DNA of 43,986 bases from Desulfovibrionaceae bacterium (GTDB lineage Bacteria; Desulfobacterota; Desulfovibrionia; Desulfovibrionales; Desulfovibrionaceae). The DNA is taken from assembly GCA_009773665.1 (NCBI GenBank), contig WSYE01000013.1, positions 1 to 43,986 on the forward strand. The letters run 5' to 3'. The notes under the pieces are model-generated. The model had not been told where the DNA came from. It was given only the letters and a program-made list of their open reading frames with translations, and searched no databases. A program made the translations under genes and the position numbers. Below are positions 35,347 to 43,986 of the stretch, piece by piece (the first letter of the stretch is position 1; every line of letters starts with the position of its first letter).

Positions 35347-36540
35347 ATGTCCCGAATCTGGATACGGCGGGAAGTTGAAATTCCCAACCACATGGCCCTG
35401 GCCCGGCTGGAGAAGTGCCCGGAGCTGGGGCCGAAGCTGCTCTTCTTCAGCGGCGGCACGGCCCTCAAGAAGACCAGCAACAGGCTCATCAACTACACGC
35501 ACAACAGCATACACCTGATCACGCCGTTCGACTCCGGCGGCAGTTCGGCCAAGCTGCGCGACGCCTTCCAAATGCCCGCCGTGGGCGACATCCGCAACAG
35601 GCTCATGGCCCTGGCCGACCAGACCCTGCGCGGCAATCCGGAGATCTTCGAGCTCTTCGCCCACCGTCTGCCCAAGGACGGCGAGCCCAGCGACCTGAGG
35701 CTGACCCTGGAGCGCATGGTCAAGGGCAAGCACCCGCTGGTTTCGCGCATTCCGGATCCCATGCGCAAGATCGTGCGCAACCATCTGCACGCCTTCTGGG
35801 ACGAGATGCCAGAGGACTTCGACCTCGCGGGCGCGAGCATCGGCAACCTTGTGCTCACCGGCGGCTATTTCGACAACCGTCGGCACCTGGACCCGGTGAT
35901 CTTCATTTTCTCGAACCTGGTGCAGGTGCGCGGCACCGTGCGCCCGGTGGTCAACAAGCACCTGCACCTGGCGGCGGAGTTCGAGGGCGGGGAGACCATC
36001 GTGGGCCAGCACCTGCTCACCGGCAAGGAGGCCAAGCCGCTGGCGCGCCGCATCAGCCGCTTGTATCTCACCGAAGACCGGGACTCGCCCCGGCCCATCT
36101 ACCCAGCCGCACGCGAGAAGGTCTGCTCCCTCATCCGCCAGGCCGAGCTCATCTGCTACCCCATGGGCAGTTTCCATTCGAGCCTCTTGGCCAGCCTGCT
36201 GCCCCGAGGCGTGGGCTCGTCCATCGCCCGGGCCACCTGCCCGAAGGTCTACGTGCCCTCCACCGGCGACGACCCGGAATGCTTCGGCATGTCCGTGGCC
36301 GACCAGGTGGAGACCCTGGCCAGCCAGCTCATGGCCGACGAGCCGGGCCGGGTGACCTTGAACGATGTGCTCCAGTACGTCCTGGTGGACTCAAAGCACG
36401 GCCGCTATCCCGGCGGGCTGGACATCCAGCGCATCCGGCGCCTGGGCCTGGAGGTCATCGACTGCGCGCTCATCGGCTATGGACCGTCAACGGAGATCGA
36501 CGACAGATTCCTTGTCCCGATCCTGCTCTCACTTGTGTAA
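35347..36540 (+). CDS. GAK-system CofD/YvcK-like protein
   Basis: A 397-residue member of the CofD/YvcK superfamily: LLFFSGGTALKK (the GGT nucleotide loop, residues 35-38), ITPFDSGGSSAKLRDAFQ and AVGDIRNRLMAL, then later GNLVLTGGYFDNRR, and YPMGSFHSSLLASLLPRG. CofD transfers a phospholactate-type group to a flavin precursor, and YvcK binds UDP-sugars; both use the same fold. No F420 pathway gene is nearby, so another acceptor is likely. It follows the HprK-like gene by six bases and is followed by the second amphi-Trp gene. Confidence 0.85.
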   Translation: MSRIWIRREVEIPNHMALARLEKCPELGPKLLFFSGGTALKKTSNRLINYTHNSIHLITPFDSGGSSAKLRDAFQMPAVGDIRNRLMALADQTLRGNPEIFELFAHRLPKDGEPSDLRLTLERMVKGKHPLVSRIPDPMRKIVRNHLHAFWDEMPEDFDLAGASIGNLVLTGGYFDNRRHLDPVIFIFSNLVQVRGTVRPVVNKHLHLAAEFEGGETIVGQHLLTGKEAKPLARRISRLYLTEDRDSPRPIYPAAREKVCSLIRQAELICYPMGSFHSSLLASLLPRGVGSSIARATCPKVYVPSTGDDPECFGMSVADQVETLASQLMADEPGRVTLNDVLQYVLVDSKHGRYPGGLDIQRIRRLGLEVIDCALIGYGPSTEIDDRFLVPILLSLV

Positions 36541-36569
36541 CACCCCACATCTTCAGGAGGATTCGTCAC

Positions 36570-37061
36570 ATGGAAAAGGACAAGATCGAGCTCAAGACCA
36601 TCATGGAAACCGCCGAGGTGGCCGACTACTTAACCGCCCTGGCCAAGGGCTTCCGCGCCGGGCGCATCGTGGTGGAGAAGGACGGCGAGCACCTGGTGCT
36701 GAGCCCCGCAGCCATGAGCAAGGCCGAGGTCGAGATCGAGGCGCGCATCAAAAAGGACAAGGCCAAGTTCTCGCTTGAGCTGTCCTGGAATCTGGCCCCA
36801 GCTGTGGAAGAGGGCGCGGAGTTCAAGATCAGCACCGAGCTGCCCAAGCCCGTTGTGGGCTATGAAGAGAAATGTGGCGACAAGAAGCCCGAAGCCAAGA
36901 AGTCTGAAGACAAGAAGCCCACTCCGCAGGGCGCCATGCCTGCCGACAAGCCTACGAATGTCCAGGCCAAATCGGACGTGAAGCCCGCAGCCCCCGCCCT
37001 ACACGAGCCCGGCGGCAAGGCCGTGGTCGCGGCTGTGGCCCAGGCCAAGCCCAAGGCCTAG
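36570..37061 (+). CDS. Amphi-Trp domain protein 2 with Lys/Pro/Ala tail
   Basis: A 163-residue protein preceded by CAGGAGG. The first 80 residues form an amphi-Trp domain (VADYLTALAKGFRAGRIVVE, KAEVEIEARIKKDKAKFSLE, ending LSW); the rest is a low-complexity tail rich in Lys, Pro and Ala with one cysteine (EEKCGDKKPEAKKSEDKK). It is the last gene of the GAK operon, and a terminator follows. The disordered tail resembles a flexible linker or modification site and is absent from the paralogue at 31344-31616. Confidence 0.8.
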   Translation: MEKDKIELKTIMETAEVADYLTALAKGFRAGRIVVEKDGEHLVLSPAAMSKAEVEIEARIKKDKAKFSLELSWNLAPAVEEGAEFKISTELPKPVVGYEEKCGDKKPEAKKSEDKKPTPQGAMPADKPTNVQAKSDVKPAAPALHEPGGKAVVAAVAQAKPKA

Positions 37062-37107
37062 TCGCACACGTGGTGCTCGCGCCGTTCCACGCGGCGCAGA
37101 AAACCAG

Positions 37108-37157
37108 GCCCCGCGCACGCCCTCAGGGGACAGTGCGCGGGGCTTCCCCGTTTTGTC
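37108..37157 (+). terminator. Terminator of GAK operon
   Basis: Perfect 11-bp stem GCCCCGCGCAC (37108-37118) with GTGCGCGGGGC (37133-37143), a 14-base loop, then TTCCCCGTTTT. It is 46 bases after the last GAK gene and just ahead of the convergent PHP-glycosyltransferase gene. Confidence 0.88.
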
Positions 37158-37191
37158 GGACGCAAGCGGACCAGTTCCGGTCCGTCAGAGG

Positions 37192-39648
37192 TTACGCGGC
37201 CCGGCCCTGTGCGGTATGGTGAACGCCCTGACGGACCACCTGTGTGTAGATGTCCCAGGTCTTGAGGAAGGCCTGGTCAAAGGAGGTCTTGGCGGCGAAG
37301 CGGCGCGCCTGCATGCCCATGACGCTCAGGCGGTTGCGGTCCAGGGCCAGCTCCAACACGGCCAGGGCCAGGGCCTTGGCGTCCCTCGGCGGCACCACTA
37401 GGCCCGTGCGGCCCGGCTGCATGGCTTCTCTCGGCCCGCCGGAGGAGGTCACCACCACCGGCAATCCCGAGGCCTGGGCTTCCAGCACCACATTGCCAAA
37501 GGTGTCCGTGGCCGAGGGGAAGACGAAAAGGTCCGCTCCTGCATAGGCTTCGGCCAGGTCGCTGCCCCGGAGATAGCCCGTGAACACCGCAGGCAGGCCA
37601 TCGAGCTGCGCGCGCATCTCCTCAAGGTAGGGGCCGTCGCCCACGATGACCAGCCGGATGTCCGGCCTGTGGGCGTGCACCGTGCGGAAGGCCTCGGCCA
37701 GCACGTCCAGGCCCTTCTCGCGCGAGACCCGGCCCACGTAGATGAGCTTGAAGTTCCGGGCCAGTCCCAGGGTGTCGAAGAATCCGTTGCGGCGTCCCGG
37801 CTGGAAGCGCTCGGCGTCGACCCCGCGCGGATGCACCACGATCTTGTCCTCATTGATGCCGTGGGCGGCCAGTTCCCGTGCGGTGGACTTCGAGGGGGCG
37901 TAGATGGCGTCCATCTGGCCATAGAACCAGCGCATATAGCGCCAGGCGGCCTCCTCCATGCTCGTGTCCTCGGTGAACATGCGCACGTATTGCGGAAAGG
38001 CCGTGTGGTAGGTGCCGTAGACCGGGATCTTGAGGATGCGCGCGATGGCCAGCCCGGCCAGGCCCATGGGACCCGGCGTGGCCGTGAGGATGCAGTCGAA
38101 GTCCTGCTCAAAGCACCAGGCCAGCATCTTCAGGAAGGGCGGGTAGGCCAGCGTCAGCTCCGGGTACTCGGGCATGGCGAAGGAGCCCACGGGCTGGAAG
38201 TTCTTGGCGCCCTCCAGAACGGTCTCCTGGCAGCAGGTGACGCAGGTCATGTCCTTGCCGTATTTCCTGGCCAGCTCGATCTGCTGCTGGATGGTCAGGG
38301 CCACCCCGTTTATCTCGGCAAAGGTGTCCGTGAAGTGGGCGATGCGCAGGCCCTCCCCCTCCTTCCGCTCCCGGCGGACCCCGAAGGCCTCCATGCACTG
38401 GCCGGTGAAACTGCGCTCCCTGGCGAAGAGCTCGCTGGCCAGGAAGTAGGGCGAAAGCAGCGCGTAGAGCGAACCGGCCGAGGCCACGTCGTGGAAGAGC
38501 TGGAAGATGTTTGCGCTGCGCACCGAGGCCAGCATCTTGTCGGCGAAGCGGGACAAGAGCCTGTCCGAAACGCGCCGCACGAAACGCCGCCAGAGTTCCT
38601 CGGGCGGGGCATTCTTCGGCATGCCGCCGCGAGCGGTGGCGGCCAGTTCCGGATCGGCCTGGATGATTCTTGAGGCCTCGACCAGGAGCATGGCCTGAGG
38701 CGACTCCTTGTCGGCCAGGCGTTCATAGAGCGCGGTGCGCGCCCTGTCCCGGAGACGCTCCAGGAGCGGGGGCCGGGAATCGCGGCCGGTGCTGGCGGGG
38801 TCCAGCAGGATGTCGGCCAGGCGCATGCAGACGTGGCTGCGGGGCAGTCTCCCGGCGCGGCTTTTATAGAACTGGTAGGCGATGCCGAAGAGGTTGTGGG
38901 CCATGACCCAGGGCGTTGCCGTGCAACCCAGCACCCGTCCCCGGCCCGCCGTGATGCCCGCCAGCAGGTTGTCCAGGCTGGCGGGGCCGTCGAACTGCGT
39001 GTGCATGCGGGCGATGGACAGAGAGGAGTGGTCGTCGCTGCCGCCCACCAGCCCCTTGGCCCAGGGCGAGGGGCCATGCGGCTCGATGCCGTGCTTGTCC
39101 GCCAGGCGCTCCAGGTCCTCGGGCCGCAAGAATCCAAGAACCTGGCGCAGGAACGCGTTCTGCGACTCATCCCGCGAGCCGTTGGACTCAAAGGTGTTGA
39201 ACAGCAGCAGGGCCTTCTCGAAATGCTCCGGGGTCAGGCGGTCGTTGACCGCAAAGAGCGGGTGCGCCAGCACGTGCACGATGCCCTCTGCGCGCAAGTA
39301 CGGCACGAGGTCGAAGACGTTCTCGCGCAGGCGCTGAAACTCCGCGTGCTGGGCCTCGGTGATGTCGTAGGCCAGGACATGCAGCTTGCAGCGGTCCTCG
39401 GGGAAGTAGGTGGTGATCTCCTCACTGACGAAGGCTCCGGGCAGATGCGCAATCTCCAAGGCTCCGGCAATGGTGTTGTGGTCGGTGATGGTGACCATGT
39501 CCATGCCGCGCGCGCGCGCTATGTCATAGATGCGCCGGGGCTCGGTGAAGCTCTCCGGGCAGCCCATGCGCTGGAGAATCCACTGCGAGGGCCGCGTGGA
39601 ATACTTGGAATGGACATGCAGGTCGATGCGAAATCCGTCTTGGGTCAC
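37192..39648 (-). CDS. PHP phosphoesterase / GT4 glycosyltransferase fusion
   Basis: An 818-residue protein. The GTG at 39648 is chosen because AAGGAGGGCC precedes it; the first residues are TQDGFRIDLHVHSKYS. Residues 1 to about 300 are a PHP domain with HVHS, VTITDHNTI, LAHPLF and VGGSDDHSSLS. After a helical linker, residues about 430-800 form a GT-B family 4 glycosyltransferase (IAHFTDTFAEINGVALTIQQ, LIYVGRVSREKGLDVLAEAF, LFVFPSATDTFGNVVLEAQA). The GT start FTDTF..NGV is shared with glycolipid-forming enzymes such as sulfoquinovosyl and digalactosyl transferases; with the phosphate theme, a glycolipid role is possible. It is transcribed after the DksA-like gene, 12 bases apart. Confidence 0.88.
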   Translation of the reverse strand: MTQDGFRIDLHVHSKYSTRPSQWILQRMGCPESFTEPRRIYDIARARGMDMVTITDHNTIAGALEIAHLPGAFVSEEITTYFPEDRCKLHVLAYDITEAQHAEFQRLRENVFDLVPYLRAEGIVHVLAHPLFAVNDRLTPEHFEKALLLFNTFESNGSRDESQNAFLRQVLGFLRPEDLERLADKHGIEPHGPSPWAKGLVGGSDDHSSLSIARMHTQFDGPASLDNLLAGITAGRGRVLGCTATPWVMAHNLFGIAYQFYKSRAGRLPRSHVCMRLADILLDPASTGRDSRPPLLERLRDRARTALYERLADKESPQAMLLVEASRIIQADPELAATARGGMPKNAPPEELWRRFVRRVSDRLLSRFADKMLASVRSANIFQLFHDVASAGSLYALLSPYFLASELFARERSFTGQCMEAFGVRRERKEGEGLRIAHFTDTFAEINGVALTIQQQIELARKYGKDMTCVTCCQETVLEGAKNFQPVGSFAMPEYPELTLAYPPFLKMLAWCFEQDFDCILTATPGPMGLAGLAIARILKIPVYGTYHTAFPQYVRMFTEDTSMEEAAWRYMRWFYGQMDAIYAPSKSTARELAAHGINEDKIVVHPRGVDAERFQPGRRNGFFDTLGLARNFKLIYVGRVSREKGLDVLAEAFRTVHAHRPDIRLVIVGDGPYLEEMRAQLDGLPAVFTGYLRGSDLAEAYAGADLFVFPSATDTFGNVVLEAQASGLPVVVTSSGGPREAMQPGRTGLVVPPRDAKALALAVLELALDRNRLSVMGMQARRFAAKTSFDQAFLKTWDIYTQVVRQGVHHTAQGRAA

Positions 39649-39659
39649 GAGGCCCTCCT

Positions 39660-40013
39660 TTATGCGCAGCGGCGGAGCAGGCCGAGTTCGCTCTCCGCCT
39701 GGCAGTGGACGCACAGGTGCGCGATGGGATTGGCCGTGAGCCTGGCCAGGCCGATCTCATCCCCGCACTCCTCGCAGGTGCCATACACCCCGGTGTCCAT
39801 GCGCTTGAGGGCGCTTTCGATCTCCCTGCGGCGCTCCTCGAGCCTGCGCCTGAGCGCGAGCTGCATGCCCACCTCCACCACGCGCGAGGCAAACTCGTTC
39901 TCGTCGGCGCAGGCGTCGAGCCGGGGCTGCTCGTCCAGTTCGGCATCGGGACAGGGCCGCAGGCGGCAGCCGTCCAGGGCATCAATCAGGCGTTTGCGCA
40001 ACATCTCCTGCAT
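39660..40013 (-). CDS. DksA/TraR-family zinc-finger protein
   Basis: A 117-residue protein with helical coiled-coil body (LALRRRLEERRREIESALKR) and a C-terminal four-cysteine zinc finger, CEECGDEIG to CVHC (C-x2-C-x17-C-x2-C). DksA-like proteins enter the RNA polymerase secondary channel. In DksA the tip motif is DxxDxA; here the nearest match is DENEFA, with Glu at the second acid, so its regulatory activity may differ. The ATG at 40013 has GGAGGAGA upstream. It is the first gene of a two-gene unit with the PHP-GT4 fusion. Confidence 0.87.
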   Translation of the reverse strand: MQEMLRKRLIDALDGCRLRPCPDAELDEQPRLDACADENEFASRVVEVGMQLALRRRLEERRREIESALKRMDTGVYGTCEECGDEIGLARLTANPIAHLCVHCQAESELGLLRRCA

Positions 40014-40040
40014 GGTCTCCTCCGTGGGTGGCGGTTCTGC

Positions 40041-40053
40041 CCGGAAATTCCGG
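40041..40053. promoter_or_regulatory. Palindrome in leader of dksA-like gene
   Basis: CCGGAAATTCCGG is a perfect odd palindrome about 28 bases upstream of the dksA-like start, just beyond its ribosome site. It may be an operator or may form a leader hairpin. No -35/-10 pair is convincing. The rest of the gap 40014-40223 shows no gene; a short stem at 40213-40238 overlaps the ptxD stop codon. Confidence 0.3.
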
Positions 40054-40223
40054 ATGTGCAGAGAAAGTCTAGCATGGCGTTTGGCCGGGCAGGTTTCCGG
40101 CGTGTGACGCCAGTGGAACAACTCGCGCACGCCACAGGGGGTGAAGGCTGCGGGAAGGAGCGGAGAGAGAGAAGCGGCAGAAGGACGGAAAGGCAGGTCA
40201 GGGGGGACGACGTCTGCCGGAGC

Positions 40224-41240
40224 TTACGCCCCGGCAGATGCACGTATGGGGGAATTGACCGCGCCGTGGGGCCTGCGGCCTTGAAGGGCTTCGACGATGT
40301 TCTGGGCGGCCTCCAAGGCTATTGCCCGTCTGACCTCTTCCACTGCGGACCCGAGGTGCGGCGTGAAGAATGTATGGAGGTCCGGGGAAAGGAGCGACGG
40401 GGGTATCACATCGGGCCGACCGGGGAGGGCCCAGTCCTCGAACTCGAAGACGTCGGCGGCATATCCGGCCAGCCTTCCGTCCCGCAGGGCGGCGCTCACG
40501 GCCATCTCGTCCACGCACGAGCCTCGTCCGGCGCTGATAAGGCAGCTGCCCGGCTTCATGAGCGACAGTTTTTCGGCGCCCAGGAGATGGCGCGTGGTTC
40601 CGGTGAGCGGGGTGAGCAAGAGCACGAAATCGGACCGGCAGAGCAGCTCGTCCAATCCGGTCTGTTCGACGCGAAGCTCCTCCGCCCTTTCTGGGGTGAG
40701 GGGATTCACGTCGTGCCCCAGCAGCCGGGCACCCCAGCCCTGGAGCCGCTCTGCCACAGCCTGCCCGAGCCTGCCCAGCCCGATGATGCCCACGGTCGAT
40801 CCCTGCACCCCAGTGCCGTAGAAGGTGGGCCGCCAACCTTGGAACTTTCCGCCCATGACCAAATGGTCGCCCTGGCGAAAGTTGCGCCCCAGGGAGAGCA
40901 GAAGTCCAATGGCCAGCTCCGCGGTGGGAACCGTGAGCAGGTCCGGCACATTGGTCAGCCAGATGCCCCGGTTGGTGATGGCCTCCACGTCGTAGTTGTC
41001 AAAGCCCTTGAGAGCGGCCCCGATCACCTTGAGCTGCGGGGCGTGGTCGAGCAGTTCCTGGTCCACCCAGTCCGGCATGAACATCATGGCCGCGTCGGCC
41101 TGGTCAAGCCTCGCCAAGAGTTCGCTTCTGGGCAGGCTGTCGCGGGTTTCGTTCAGCAGAAGGCGGCAGTGTTGCGCCAGAAAGTCGGCCACTTCGGGAT
41201 GTATCCAGTGGGTGATGACGGCGAGCGGTTTTTCCTTCAT
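40224..41240 (-). CDS. ptxD: Phosphite dehydrogenase PtxD
   Basis: A 338-residue D-2-hydroxyacid-dehydrogenase-family protein that closely matches remembered Pseudomonas stutzeri PtxD: ALKGFDNYDV, VPDLLTVPTAELAIGL, KFQGWRPTFYGTG, GYAADVFEFEDWA and FTPHLGSAV. Catalytic residues are all present: Lys78, Arg239, Glu268 and His295 (PtxD Lys76, Arg237, Glu266, His292). The acidic Asp177 at the position of Glu175 predicts preference for NAD. The enzyme oxidises phosphite to phosphate with reduction of NAD. The ATG at 41240 overlaps the ptxC stop (ATGA), so it is the last gene of a coupled ptxABCD operon. A generic hydroxyacid dehydrogenase is unlikely given the operon. Confidence 0.93.
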   Translation of the reverse strand: MKEKPLAVITHWIHPEVADFLAQHCRLLLNETRDSLPRSELLARLDQADAAMMFMPDWVDQELLDHAPQLKVIGAALKGFDNYDVEAITNRGIWLTNVPDLLTVPTAELAIGLLLSLGRNFRQGDHLVMGGKFQGWRPTFYGTGVQGSTVGIIGLGRLGQAVAERLQGWGARLLGHDVNPLTPERAEELRVEQTGLDELLCRSDFVLLLTPLTGTTRHLLGAEKLSLMKPGSCLISAGRGSCVDEMAVSAALRDGRLAGYAADVFEFEDWALPGRPDVIPPSLLSPDLHTFFTPHLGSAVEEVRRAIALEAAQNIVEALQGRRPHGAVNSPIRASAGA

Positions 41241-42034
41241 GCAAATTTCCCCCTGAGCCAAGAGCCCAGTGCATCGACAAGTGTCACCATGACCAGCATG
41301 ACAAGCAGGATCGCGGCCACCTCCTGATACTGCATGAGGCGCAGCGAACCCATGAGCTGGAAGCCTATGCCCCCCGCGCCCACCATGCCCATGACCGTCG
41401 AAGCCCGAAAGTTGTATTCCCAGCGGTAGACGGCGATATCGGCCATTTGGGGCAGCACCTGCGGGAGCATGCCGTGGAGCATGACCTGCATGGGGGTGGC
41501 GCCCGTGGCACGGATGGCCTCCACTGCACGCTTATCGCAATGCTCCACGGATTCGGCGAAGAACTTGCCCACCATGCCCACGGAATGAAGCCCCAGCGCA
41601 AGCACGCCCGGAAGCGCCCCGAACCCCACGGCCGCCACGAACACGATGCCCATGATCAGCTCCGGCACTGAGCGCAGGAAATTTAGCACCCCCCTGGCGA
41701 GGCGGTGGACCACGGGATGCGGCGAGGCGTTGGCGGCCGCCAGAAAGCCCAGGGGAATCGACAGACACACGGCCAGGAAGGTCCCGGCCACGCTCATGGC
41801 CAGTGTGTCCAGCAGCGGCATGCCCCAATCCGCCCAGTTGCTGAAATCCGGGGGCATCATCTCACCCAGGAGGTTCGCCAAGGCCGGCCCAGCCTCCATG
41901 AGCCTTTGGGCGTCGAACAGACCGGAATGCGCAAGGCAAACCCCAACCGCCAGCAGGCCCAGCCCAGCCTTGGCGAGCGTGAGGCGGTGCGACCGCCTCA
42001 GCTCGCCGATGGTGAATTCATATGTTTCGGACAT
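41237..42034 (-). CDS. ptxC: Phosphite ABC transporter permease (PtxC/PhnE)
   Basis: A 265-residue inner-membrane permease with six or so transmembrane segments, and the PhnE-type EAA loop near AVEAIRATGATPMQVMLHGM. The N-terminal part has the hydrophobic segment GLGLLAVGVCLAHSGLF. It follows ptxB by two bases and overlaps ptxD. Together with the ATPase and binding protein it forms an importer of the phosphonate/phosphite class; the linked ptxD makes phosphite the likely substrate. Confidence 0.92.
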   Translation of the reverse strand: MSETYEFTIGELRRSHRLTLAKAGLGLLAVGVCLAHSGLFDAQRLMEAGPALANLLGEMMPPDFSNWADWGMPLLDTLAMSVAGTFLAVCLSIPLGFLAAANASPHPVVHRLARGVLNFLRSVPELIMGIVFVAAVGFGALPGVLALGLHSVGMVGKFFAESVEHCDKRAVEAIRATGATPMQVMLHGMLPQVLPQMADIAVYRWEYNFRASTVMGMVGAGGIGFQLMGSLRLMQYQEVAAILLVMLVMVTLVDALGSWLRGKFA

Positions 42035-42036
42035 CG

Positions 42037-43735
<1,699 letters not shown>

Positions 43736-43799
43736 GTGGAAGTCCTCCTTGCATGGGAGGAGACATAACTTCTGAACACCAAGGCGTCATGGCAACAGG

Positions 43800-43817
43800 G
43801 TCACAGGTACGTGACAA
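43800..43817 (-). promoter_or_regulatory. Pho box for ptxABCD
   Basis: Read on the minus strand: TTGTCAC-GTAC-CTGTGAC, two heptamers in 11-base phase with only two mismatches to CTGTCAC in total. It lies 65 bases upstream of the ptxA start and in the right orientation. It predicts PhoB activation at low phosphate. Confidence 0.75.
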
Positions 43818-43892
43818 TAGCCGCACGCCTGTTCGGAGGAGCCAGCAAGAATGATCCGGTCGTCCCTCCTGCGTCACCCACCTTTTGCCCGG

Positions 43893-43910
43893 CCGTCACA
43901 CAACCGTCAC
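43893..43910 (+). promoter_or_regulatory. Pho box for the divergent gene at the window end
   Basis: CCGTCAC-ACAA-CCGTCAC, two identical heptamers in 11-base phase, each with one mismatch to CTGTCAC. A -10-like TATATC starts at 43921, ten bases after the box, which is the spacing of classical PhoB promoters. It faces the gene starting at 43972. Confidence 0.78.
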
Positions 43911-43971
43911 ACGGCGTATGTATATCATGCCTCGTGCACGCATGAACATCAACCCCTTCGGAGGACCATCC

Positions 43972-43986
43972 ATGAAACGTCTGCTC
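43972..43986 (+). CDS. Start of a Pho-controlled gene, cut by window edge
   Basis: Only five codons are visible (MKRLL), with GGAGGACCATCC immediately upstream and a Pho box and -10 element further up. A basic start followed by leucines would suit a signal peptide, for example of a phosphate-binding protein, but no identification is possible from five residues. Confidence 0.5.

Noticed and set aside
35415..37061. 548-codon open frame overlapping the CofD-like and second amphi-Trp genes
   Set aside because: It is mostly a +2 shadow of the CofD-like gene and becomes meaningful only where it enters the amphi-Trp frame at 36570, which has its own start and ribosome site.
40213..40238. Hairpin TCTGCCGG/CCGGCAGA at the ptxD stop codon
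   Set aside because: No T-run follows on the minus strand and the stem overlaps the coding end, so I do not call it a terminator.

Overview
The window looks like chromosomal DNA of a Desulfovibrio-like member of the Desulfovibrionales. The evidence is gene content: an exosortase/VPLPA-CTERM exopolysaccharide cluster, a 'GAK'-type locus, a thioredoxin-type arsenate reductase and a PHP-glycosyltransferase fusion. No rRNA, tRNA or other phylogenetic marker is present, so the assignment is inference. The left half (to about 24.6 kb) is visibly less GC-rich than the right half and carries transposase debris and an integrase-like repeat structure. The right half is uniformly GC-rich and densely packed.

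Region 1 (1-17.7 kb, all minus strand) is an exopolysaccharide and protein-sorting cluster bordered by an IS1182-type transposase remnant on the left and an IS3-type remnant on the right. In transcription order it encodes a glycine-rich VPLPA-CTERM protein, a Wza-like export protein, an outer-membrane barrel protein, a Wzz/GumC chain-length protein, a CpsD-like kinase, an ExeA-like ATPase, a second VPLPA-CTERM protein, the TPR lipoprotein PrsT, an exosortase fused to EpsI, a WbaP-type initiating sugar transferase, a family 2 glycosyltransferase and a Wzx-type flippase. A decayed third VPLPA-CTERM sorting signal sits in the 0.6 kb gap at 10 kb. No Wzy polymerase is visible.

Region 2 (17.8-26.6 kb, minus) holds signalling genes: an EAL-HDOD protein, a multi-PAS hybrid histidine kinase behind a MEDS-domain protein, and a methyl-accepting chemotaxis protein. 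A hicAB toxin-antitoxin pair sits between two direct repeats that carry TCGGCACAA motifs resembling integrase arm sites.

Region 3 (26.9-37.1 kb) is the most interesting part. It starts with a bifunctional acyltransferase resembling the ornithine-lipid synthase OlsF, preceded by three tandem Pho-box heptamers, and a convergent arsC. An eight-gene plus-strand operon follows: XXXCH protein, PHP-like protein, amphi-Trp protein, PhoU-kinase fusion, ATP-grasp enzyme, HprK-like kinase, CofD/YvcK-like protein and a second amphi-Trp protein, ending in a strong terminator. This matches what I recall as the 'GAK system' of protein-family models, whose chemistry and biological role are, to my knowledge, not described.

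Region 4 (37.2-44 kb, minus) has a PHP-GT4 fusion with a DksA-like zinc-finger gene, then a complete ptxABCD phosphite uptake and oxidation operon. Well-formed Pho boxes lie on both strands upstream of ptxA, one facing ptxA and one facing a gene cut by the window edge. Phosphorus limitation is therefore the common theme of the right half: phosphite scavenging, probable phosphate-free lipid synthesis and, by proximity and its PhoU domain, possibly the GAK locus itself.
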